Assembly: GCA_937927685.1 (NCBI GenBank)
Contig: CALBSC010000077.1
Location: forward strand, 1-64,000
Direction: 5' to 3'
DNA from: an uncultured Burkholderiales bacterium
GTDB taxonomy: Bacteria; Pseudomonadota; Gammaproteobacteria; Burkholderiales; Burkholderiaceae_C
DNA: 64,000 bases
The notes under the pieces: generated by a model
What the model saw: the letters and a program-made list of their open reading frames with translations, nothing else
Told to the model about the DNA's origin: nothing
Databases searched by the model: none
Made by a program: the position numbers and the translations under genes
Shown: piece by piece, positions 57,689-64,000 of the stretch
Numbering within the stretch: the first letter of the stretch is position 1
Layout of the letters: every line of letters begins with the position of its first letter

Positions 57689-59329
57689 TCAGGTCGCGGC
57701 AGGGGGCGTTTCAGGAGGCGTTGCAGGGTCTGCCAGGGCTTGCAGCACGCGTTGTATACGCGCGGCTTGAGGGTCGCGCGTGTCAATTTGGTGCGCCAGC
57801 TGGTCGGCGCCCGCCGCCTGGCGCAGCAAGTCGAGTTGCGAGACCAGCAAACGCAACTGGTGGTAAGCCAGGTCCGGGTGTTGCCTGGGGTCCAGCACCA
57901 CCGCGGTGGTGAGTTGCCGCTCCTCGCGTTGCCGGGCTTCAAAGGCTTCGCGCGCTTCCTGAGTCAGGCGGCGCACATCGTCATCGGACAAGTGCAGCCG
58001 CTCGGTTTCTTCGGCGATGGCAGCGCGCTCCTTGGGGCTGAGTTTGCCGTCCTCGAGCGCCATGAGCAGCTTGTGTTTGAACGCCTCGCGGTCCATGCGC
58101 AACTGGTCGGTGAAGGCCGATGCCAGCAATCCGGCCGGAATGGCGAAGATGCCAATACCCAGCAAGGCCAGCACCACGGTCAAGGCCCGTCCCATCGGGG
58201 TGATGGGTGAAATGTCCCCGTAACCCACCGAGGCCAGCGTCACCACCGCCCAGTAGATGGATTGCGGGATGTTCTCGAACTTGTCGGGCTGTGCCTCGTG
58301 CTCGAACAGGTACCCCAGGCTCGCAGTGAGAATCACCATCAGCAGCATGACAAACACCGAGGCCAGGATGACCTGCCACTCGCGCAGCACCACCTTGTAC
58401 AGCGTCTTGGTGGCACTGGTGTAGCGCGTCAGCTTGAGCATGCGCATCAAGCGGAAGACACGCAGGAAGCGCAGGTCGAGCGCGTAGGGCAGCAGGGCTT
58501 CCAGCAGGAAGGGCAGGATGGTGATCAGGTCCACCAGGGCGTGACCGGACCAGACATACGACCAGCGCGGTGCAAACCGGTGCTTGAAGGCAGGGTTGTC
58601 GGGGGCGGCGTAGATGCGCAACAGGTATTCGAGGGTGAACACACTGAAGGCCACCGTATCGATGATGCGAAATTCCGTGGCCAGCACTGCGTGCACAGAC
58701 TCGACAGATTCCAGAATGACCGAGATGATGGACAGCAGTACCCAGAACATGATGAAGTTGTCAAAGTACACATGCAACTGGCCGGAGTGACCGGTGGGCT
58801 CCATCAAGGCGTGCACCTTGCCCCGCAGGGTGCGGTGCTGGTTGAGTTCCATGAATTCACGCCAGGCTGGCACCATGTAGCGCGAGAGTTTGAAGATCCG
58901 CATCAACCGCAGCAATCGCAACACGCGCAGCATCTCGACGTCGAGCGCGAAAAAGCTGGCAAAGTAAAACGGCGCGATGGCGATCAGGTCCACCAGGGCA
59001 TAAAAACTGAAGACATGACGCAGGCGTGCCAACGGTTTGCCCGACCATTCGGGGTCGTGGGGCGCGGCGCCCAGTCGCAGCAGGTATTCCACGGTGAACA
59101 CCCCCACCGTGATGACGTCGAACAGGTGGAACCACTGGCTGTTGGGGGTGTAGAGCAGGTCGTTGTGCTCGGCCACGATGGCCAGCACGCTCAGGATGAT
59201 CAGCCACCCCACGCTGTTCTCGATCAGTCGCGCGTGTCCTGGCTCAAATTCGGTGTTGAAAAGCCAGAGATGCACGCGTGCCCACAGCGTCAGCGGGGCT
59301 TCGTGGGTCCGGGGATGAGAATCGTTCAT
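57689..59329 (-). CDS. Voltage-gated potassium channel with two voltage sensors
   Basis: Ion channel of 546 residues. Residues about 38-175 form a first four-helix voltage-sensor-like domain ending in an S4 helix with regularly spaced charges (MLRVLRLLRLMRIFKLSRY). A second complete channel unit follows: sensor helices at about 190-330 with S4 RFLRVFRLMRMLKLTRY, then S5, the selectivity filter TLASVGYGDISP near residue 385 and S6 (LALLGIGIFAIPAGLLASAF). A charged cytoplasmic tail of about 120 residues ends the protein. The first sensor has no pore of its own. Stands alone on the minus strand. Tetrameric K+ conduction is inferred from the GYG filter. Confidence 0.85.
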   Translation of the reverse strand: MNDSHPRTHEAPLTLWARVHLWLFNTEFEPGHARLIENSVGWLIILSVLAIVAEHNDLLYTPNSQWFHLFDVITVGVFTVEYLLRLGAAPHDPEWSGKPLARLRHVFSFYALVDLIAIAPFYFASFFALDVEMLRVLRLLRLMRIFKLSRYMVPAWREFMELNQHRTLRGKVHALMEPTGHSGQLHVYFDNFIMFWVLLSIISVILESVESVHAVLATEFRIIDTVAFSVFTLEYLLRIYAAPDNPAFKHRFAPRWSYVWSGHALVDLITILPFLLEALLPYALDLRFLRVFRLMRMLKLTRYTSATKTLYKVVLREWQVILASVFVMLLMVILTASLGYLFEHEAQPDKFENIPQSIYWAVVTLASVGYGDISPITPMGRALTVVLALLGIGIFAIPAGLLASAFTDQLRMDREAFKHKLLMALEDGKLSPKERAAIAEETERLHLSDDDVRRLTQEAREAFEARQREERQLTTAVVLDPRQHPDLAYHQLRLLVSQLDLLRQAAGADQLAHQIDTRDPQAARIQRVLQALADPATPPETPPAAT

Positions 59330-59395
59330 GGCAGCGGATCGGGGTCAACAATGGCCCCATTGTCGCCCGCCCACCTCACACGAAATTGACGCGCG

Positions 59396-60607
59396 TCAGT
59401 GGGGGACGCGGTAGCGGTCAGCAATGACGCCCCGCTCAAACAGCGCCTGGATGTCCTGTTCGCTGTAGCCGAGCGTGGCCACGACTTCCTGGCTGTGTTG
59501 CCCCAGCCAGGGCGCAGGCAACCGGATTTGCCCCAGGTCACCGCTTGACTTGATGGGCAAGCCAATGGTTTTCATGGGGCCAATGCGGGGGTGCTCGATG
59601 TCATGCACCATTTTCCGGAAGCGCACATGCGGGTCGTGGAGGGTGGTTTCAAAACCGAACACCGGTCCTCCGGGGACGCCCACGGCATCGAGTTTCTCCA
59701 CCCAGTGGGCGGTGTCCTGTTGAATGAAAATGGCTTCGATATCGGATTCCAGTGCCTCGGCGTGTTTCACGCGCAAGGCCTGGGTCAGGTAGCGCGGGTC
59801 TTGCAACCACTGGGGCTGATTGACCACCTGCTCGCAAAAGTTGGTCCACATCTTCTGGCTGCTGGCGCCCACGGTGGCATATCCGTCACGGGTGCGGTAG
59901 GCCTGGTACGGGGCCGAGCGCCGGTGGCGCGTGCCGGTGGCGGTGGGCACTTCACCACCGCCGAAGTAGGCGCCGAACTCCCACACCGCCCAGGCCATGC
60001 CGGCTTCGAGCAGCGAGGTTTCCAAGTATTGGCCTTCACCGTGGCGCAGCTTGCCGACCAGCGCACCGAGCACACCATAGAGGGTGGTCACACCGCTGGC
60101 GATGTCGTTCATGGCGATGCCCACCTTGGCGGGTCGACCGCCCGGATGGCCTGTCATCATCATGATGCCCGACATGCCTTGCGCAATGATGTCCAGTCCT
60201 CCCTTTTTGCCATAGGGCCCGGTCTGGCCAAAGCCCGACATGGACGCATAGATAACCGAGGGGTTGAGCGCGCGAATGGCGTCATAGTCCAGACCCATGC
60301 GCTTGACCACACCGGGACGGAAGTTTTCCAGCACGATGTCGGCACGCGCGGCCAACGCCAGTGCAATCTTCTTGCCCTCCGGGTCCTTCAGGTCCAGGGC
60401 CAGGCTTTTCTTGTTGCGATTGAGCACGGCAAAGCAGTAAGACTCGCCATTCACCTGCGGTTCGAAGTTGCGCGAGGTGTCACCCTTGTCGGTGTTCTCG
60501 ACCTTGATGACCTCGGCGCCCATGTCACCCAGGACCATGCTGCAATACGGACCCGCCAGTACATTGGTGAGGTCCAGAACGCGAATGCCTTGCAGGGGAA
60601 GTGTCAT
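59396..60607 (-). CDS. CaiB/BaiF family CoA-transferase
   Basis: Type III CoA-transferase of 403 residues: LQGIRVLDLTNVLAGPYCSMVLGDMGAEVIKVE at the N-terminus, VLENFRPGVVKRMGLDY, SMSGFGQTGPYGKKGGLD, then PAKVGIAMNDIASG. Follows the enoyl-CoA hydratase gene by 14 bases on the same strand, so the two probably activate and hydrate the same acid. Distinct in sequence from the transferase at 47.7 kb. The MTLPLQGIRV start has GGACATC upstream. Confidence 0.88.
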   Translation of the reverse strand: MTLPLQGIRVLDLTNVLAGPYCSMVLGDMGAEVIKVENTDKGDTSRNFEPQVNGESYCFAVLNRNKKSLALDLKDPEGKKIALALAARADIVLENFRPGVVKRMGLDYDAIRALNPSVIYASMSGFGQTGPYGKKGGLDIIAQGMSGIMMMTGHPGGRPAKVGIAMNDIASGVTTLYGVLGALVGKLRHGEGQYLETSLLEAGMAWAVWEFGAYFGGGEVPTATGTRHRRSAPYQAYRTRDGYATVGASSQKMWTNFCEQVVNQPQWLQDPRYLTQALRVKHAEALESDIEAIFIQQDTAHWVEKLDAVGVPGGPVFGFETTLHDPHVRFRKMVHDIEHPRIGPMKTIGLPIKSSGDLGQIRLPAPWLGQHSQEVVATLGYSEQDIQALFERGVIADRYRVPH

Positions 60608-60621
60608 GCGATGTCCTTGTC

Positions 60622-61419
60622 TCAGCGGCCTTGAAAGACGGGTTTGCGTTTTTCCATGAAGGCGGTGCGGCCTTCGCGGTAATCCTGGCTGTTGAAGCAC
60701 TCGTCCACCACCCGATCGCACAGCGCGATGTCACGCTGGGTGTCGTCTTTGACGATTTCACCCACGATGGTCTTGATGGATGCGACGGTCATGGGGGCGT
60801 TGGCGGCGATCGTGCTGGCATAGTCCTGGACCAGGGCGGCCAATTGGTCAACGCTGACCACGCGGTTGATCAAGCCCATCTCGCGGGCTTCCTGTGCGTT
60901 GAACTGACGCGCGGTGAAAAAGATCTCCTTGGCAAAGGAAGGCCCCACCAGATCCACCAGTTTGCGTACACCCTCGTATTCGTATCCCAGGCCGAGTTTG
61001 GCTGCCGGGACGGCAAAGCGGGCGTTGTCGGCGCTCAGGCGGATGTCGCAGGACAAGGCCACGGCCAGACCGCCGCCAATGCAATAGCCCTGAATCATCG
61101 CCAGCGTGGGTTTGCCCAACTCGCGCAGGCGGCGCATGGCGCGTTGCGAGGTCTCGTTGTAGTGGCGTGTGGCGGCTTCACCGGACCGCTGGGTTTCAAA
61201 CTCGGAAATGTCAGCGCCGGAGACGAAGGCCTTCTCGCCCGCACCGCGAACCACCACCACCCGGACGTCGGGTTGGTGTTCAAAGTGATCCACGATCACT
61301 TCAAGGGCTTCCCACATGGCCAGCGAGACGGCATTGTGGCGTTCGGGTTGGTTGAAGATGATCCAGCCGATCGACCCGTCCTGGCGGGCGATCATCTTGT
61401 CACAGGGGGAAATCGACAT
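60622..61419 (-). CDS. Enoyl-CoA hydratase/isomerase family protein
   Basis: Crotonase-fold protein of 265 residues. FVSGADISEF and GYCIGGGLAVALSCDIRLS form the CoA-binding oxyanion hole. At the first catalytic glutamate of hydratases (the PE in GQPE) it has VPAAKLG, whereas the second glutamate is kept in AKEIFFTAR. A hydratase using two glutamates is therefore doubtful, and isomerase, hydrolase or lyase activity is possible. First gene of the unit with the CoA-transferase; divergent from the MetE-like gene over 141 bases. Confidence 0.84.
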   Translation of the reverse strand: MSISPCDKMIARQDGSIGWIIFNQPERHNAVSLAMWEALEVIVDHFEHQPDVRVVVVRGAGEKAFVSGADISEFETQRSGEAATRHYNETSQRAMRRLRELGKPTLAMIQGYCIGGGLAVALSCDIRLSADNARFAVPAAKLGLGYEYEGVRKLVDLVGPSFAKEIFFTARQFNAQEAREMGLINRVVSVDQLAALVQDYASTIAANAPMTVASIKTIVGEIVKDDTQRDIALCDRVVDECFNSQDYREGRTAFMEKRKPVFQGR

Positions 61420-61560
61420 GCGTGTTCCGGGGGCAAGAAAAGGGTGGAAACATCATACGGCGTGCGGTGCTGTCCGGCTGTCTCATTGGCAAACGCGCGG
61501 TCACCGCCGGGCGCTATCATCGGTCCCCAACCTCATCCGACAACCACAAGGACATCTCGC

Positions 61561-62601
61561 ATGACGTCGCCACTCCTATTTCCCACCACCCTGGTGGGCA
61601 GCTACCCGCAACCGAGCTGGTTGGTGGACAAAGCGCAACTGGCGCGTCGCGTGCCGCGTATTCGCGATCATGACCTGTGGCGCGTGCCCACCGACCAATT
61701 GCAAGAGGCCATGGAGGACGCCACCCGCGTGGTGATCCGGGCCCAGGAAACGCTGGGCATCGACATCGTGACCGATGGCGAGGTGCGCCGCGAGAGTTAT
61801 TCCAACCGCTTCGCCACGGCCCTGGATGGCATCGACCAGGACAACCCCAAAACCGTCCCCGGGCGCAATGGCCTGCCCAACCTGGTGCCGCGCATCGTGG
61901 GCAAGATTCGTCGCACCCGTCCGGTCGAACTCGAGGACCTGCTGTTTCTCAAGGCCAACACCGATCGCCAGGTGAAGATCACGGTGCCGGGCCCGTTCAC
62001 CATGTTGCAGCAGGCCTGGAACGAGTATTACCCCAGCGAAGCCGACGCCGCGATGGATTACGCGCAGGCCCTCAATGAAGAGATCCGTGATCTTTTCGCG
62101 CACGGCGCCGATGTGGTGCAGATCGATGAGCCCTACATGCAGGCGAGCCCCGACAAGGCCCGTGAATACGGTGTCAGGGCGCTCAACCATGCCCTGGCCG
62201 GACAGGTTGGCACCACGGCGGTTCACATTTGCTTTGGCTATGCGGCCCTGGTGCAAAACCGCCCAAGCGGCTATGACTTCCTGCCCGAACTCGCCGCGTG
62301 CCACTGTCAGCAGGTGTCCATCGAGACGGCGCAGTCCCAGCTCGATTGCGCCATCCTCACCACCTTGCCGAACAAGAAGATCATGGTGGGCTGCCTGGAC
62401 TTGAGCGACATGACCGTGGAAACGCCCGAGGTGATTGTTGGGCGCATCCGCAAGGCCTTGCAGTACATTGCGCCGGAGCAGGTCATCCTGGCACCGGATT
62501 GCGGCATGAAATACCTGCCCCGCGACGTGGCCTACGGCAAGCTGGCCTCCATGGTGGAGGCCGCCCGGCGGTTGCGCCAGGAATACGGCGCGGCTGGCTG
62601 A
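61561..62601 (+). CDS. MetE C-terminal-like methyltransferase family protein
   Basis: Protein of 346 residues matching only the C-terminal catalytic half of cobalamin-independent methionine synthase. TTLVGSYPQPSWLVDKAQ at the start, DGEVRRESYSNRF, VPGPFTMLQ, VVQIDEPYMQ, and the zinc ligands in VHICFGY and LAPDCGMKYLPRD. It lacks the N-terminal folate-binding half of full MetE. Such core proteins can be methionine synthases using other donors, or methyltransferases of catabolic pathways. The start MTSPLLFPTTLVGSYP with AAGGA upstream is used; the frame is open much further upstream without family sequence. Confidence 0.85.
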   Translation: MTSPLLFPTTLVGSYPQPSWLVDKAQLARRVPRIRDHDLWRVPTDQLQEAMEDATRVVIRAQETLGIDIVTDGEVRRESYSNRFATALDGIDQDNPKTVPGRNGLPNLVPRIVGKIRRTRPVELEDLLFLKANTDRQVKITVPGPFTMLQQAWNEYYPSEADAAMDYAQALNEEIRDLFAHGADVVQIDEPYMQASPDKAREYGVRALNHALAGQVGTTAVHICFGYAALVQNRPSGYDFLPELAACHCQQVSIETAQSQLDCAILTTLPNKKIMVGCLDLSDMTVETPEVIVGRIRKALQYIAPEQVILAPDCGMKYLPRDVAYGKLASMVEAARRLRQEYGAAG

Positions 62602-62603
62602 AC

Positions 62604-63614
62604 TCAGTCCACGCGCGCGCCGGAATCCCTCACGATCTTGCTCCATTTGCCCACTTCGGTGACGGTGAAGTCGTTGAACTGGCGCACCGGCATTTGCAGC
62701 ACCTCGAGTCCCATGGCGACGAATTTTTGTCGCGTGTCCGGATCGGACAGGACGGCGGTGCTGGCCTGGTAGATCTTGTCCACCACTTCCCTGGGTAGAC
62801 CCGCCGGGCCACTGATGCCCCACCAGGGTTTCAGGTCGTAACCCGGCACCGTGTCGGCGATGGGCGGCACCTCAGGCGCGATGGAACTGCGGTCTTTGGT
62901 GGCGACGCCCAGGGCGCGCAATTTACCCGCCGTCACGTGCGGCAAGATGACCGGCACATGGTAAAAAGTCATGGACACTTCGCCGCCAAACAGGTCGGAA
63001 AAGCCCTGCGTGATGTTTTTGTAGGGCACATGACGGATGTCGATGTTGGCCATGGTCTTGAGCAATTCACCGGCCATGTGGGGCGATGTGCCTGAACCGG
63101 CGGAGATGTAGGTCAGCTTACCCGGGTTGGCGCGTGCATAAGCGATCAGTTCCGCCATGTTGTTGACGGGAATCTTCGGGTTGATCGCCAGCATGTTGGG
63201 TGCCGACACCAGCGAGGTGATGTGGGTGAAGTCCTTGATCGGGTCAAAGGACACTTTGCCATACAAGGCCGGGTTGGTCGCGTGCGTGGCACTGGTGGAC
63301 AGGGTCAGGGTGTAGCCATCCGGCGCCGCGCGAGCCGTGACCTCTGCAGCGATGTTGCCGCCGGCGCCGACGCGGTTTTCCGTGATGATGGTCTGCCCCA
63401 GTTGTTCACCCAGCTTCAGTGCGTACAGGCGGCCAAACACATCGGTGGTGGTGCCGGTGGAGTAGGGGATGATCAGCCGGATGGGCTTGTTCGGATAGCT
63501 TTGTGCCCATGAGGGCATGGTGCCAAGACTGCCCAGCCCCAGGAGGGCGACTGCCAGCCAGTGGCGGCGTGAAGCCCGCAGGCCAGATGAATTCAACCGT
63601 TGAACAAGGTGCAT
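62604..63614 (-). CDS. Bug/TctC-family solute-binding protein
   Basis: Second Bug-type periplasmic protein, 336 residues. The signal peptide LAVALLGLGSLGTMPSWAQ ends before SYPNKPIRLIIPYSTGTTTDVFGR; GAGGNIAAEVTARAAPDGYTL and TYISAGSGTSPHMAGELL are the ligand-loop motifs. No TctA/TctB genes are nearby. It converges on the MetE-like gene, its stop lying only 2 bases beyond that gene's stop. Probably binds an aromatic or carboxylic acid handled by the surrounding CoA genes. Confidence 0.9.
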   Translation of the reverse strand: MHLVQRLNSSGLRASRRHWLAVALLGLGSLGTMPSWAQSYPNKPIRLIIPYSTGTTTDVFGRLYALKLGEQLGQTIITENRVGAGGNIAAEVTARAAPDGYTLTLSTSATHATNPALYGKVSFDPIKDFTHITSLVSAPNMLAINPKIPVNNMAELIAYARANPGKLTYISAGSGTSPHMAGELLKTMANIDIRHVPYKNITQGFSDLFGGEVSMTFYHVPVILPHVTAGKLRALGVATKDRSSIAPEVPPIADTVPGYDLKPWWGISGPAGLPREVVDKIYQASTAVLSDPDTRQKFVAMGLEVLQMPVRQFNDFTVTEVGKWSKIVRDSGARVD

Positions 63615-63834
63615 GAAAATCTCCTAGACCGCTAGGATGACCCATGGGGAGCTATTTGTTACTTGGGGTATTCACTGAACCCGGCTGCCCGCGAGACAGG
63701 GGTGGGGTGGCAGGACGGCGTTGCAGGTCGTACACCGCAGGGCACCGGTCCACCCGTCAAGCCCCACGCCAGTCATCATCAGCGCACCAGGCATGCCACA
63801 ATGCGCGCACATTGATTCCTTGCGGAGACCGTTG

Positions 63835-64000
63835 ATGACACTCAAGTTGTGTGGTTTTTCAGCCAGTAACTACTACGGCAAACTCAAACTCCAATTGTTG
63901 GAGAAACAAGTGCCCTTTGAGGAGGAGTTGGTCTGGGTGGGCAACACCCATCCCAAACTGATGGATCGCTCGCCCATGGGGAAAGTGCCGTTTTTGCAGA
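63835..64000 (+). CDS. Glutathione S-transferase family protein (partial, N-terminus)
   Basis: The first 55 residues of a thioredoxin-fold GST N-terminal domain, cut off by the window end. MTLKLCGFSASNYYGKLKLQL, EEELVWVGNTHPKLM and MGKVPFLQ fit the glutathione-binding site with its cis-proline (VPFL). A GGAG Shine-Dalgarno precedes the ATG. Class and substrate cannot be decided from this fragment. Confidence 0.8.
   Translation, partial: MTLKLCGFSASNYYGKLKLQLLEKQVPFEEELVWVGNTHPKLMDRSPMGKVPFLQ

Noticed and set aside
60601..61560. In-frame upstream extension of the MetE-like gene by more than 300 codons
   Set aside because: The extension runs antisense through the enoyl-CoA hydratase gene; the family start and a Shine-Dalgarno are at 61561.
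63615..63834. 220-base gap before the GST gene examined for small genes or RNA
   Set aside because: Only a CACAAT element near 63797 and a Shine-Dalgarno before the GST were seen; a short upstream frame has no support.

Overview
The window is a high-G+C chromosomal segment with dense, mostly operonic coding and short intergenic gaps. Gene content and order point to a beta-proteobacterium of the order Burkholderiales, most likely Comamonadaceae. The indicators are purM / AI-2E permease / hda / HAD / pcnB / folK, rpsP-rimM-trmD-rplS, a DUF3579 gene next to argD, and several Bug/TctC-type binding proteins. I see no rRNA, tRNA, CRISPR array, prophage or insertion sequence. No gap without a gene exceeds about 300 bases. 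Genus cannot be settled from this sequence alone.

Layout. 0-9.4 kb: catabolic genes. These are an 8-oxoguanine-deaminase-like amidohydrolase, an M20 amidohydrolase, a LysR regulator divergent from a tartrate dehydrogenase / glycerate kinase pair (ttuC-ttuD type), a Crp-like regulator, an adenine/adenosine deaminase and a flavin monooxygenase. 9.4-18.8 kb (minus strand): a complete nitrate-assimilation operon, nrtA-nrtB-nrtD-nirB-nirD-nasA, with the ANTAR antiterminator gene nasT just upstream. The nrtA leader holds a near-perfect sigma-54 promoter, two tandem hexaloop hairpins of the ANTAR-target type and a competing terminator. 18.9-24.4 kb: arginine genes argD-argF with a small cysteine-cluster protein, DUF3579, a histidine kinase plus receiver-only regulator, and rpsT.

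24.5-44.1 kb: housekeeping. This part has murJ, sirB1-like, purM, the perM-hda-HAD-pcnB-folK operon, a DUF47/Pit phosphate pair, the rpsP-rimM-trmD-rplS operon, a CoA-pyrophosphatase NUDIX protein, a CobD/CbiB-like protein, rsgA, an M48 protease, orn and an RhlE-type helicase with a repeat-rich tail. 44.2-64 kb: accessory catabolism. It holds a short-chain dehydrogenase lacking its catalytic residues, a pair of AhpD-like proteins, aroQ, an HMG-CoA-lyase/CoA-transferase pair with coupled Lrp and LysR regulators, a homodimeric E1 dehydrogenase, a D-tartrate-dehydratase-like enolase, acyl-CoA metabolism genes, two orphan Bug proteins, a potassium channel with two voltage sensors, a MetE-like protein and the start of a glutathione transferase.

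Two cross-cutting signals stand out. The first is the fully laid-out sigma-54/ANTAR switch of the nitrate operon. The second is a recurring arrangement in which a -10-like hexamer sits exactly 6 bases before the start codon of seven unrelated genes without a Shine-Dalgarno, predicting leaderless mRNAs.
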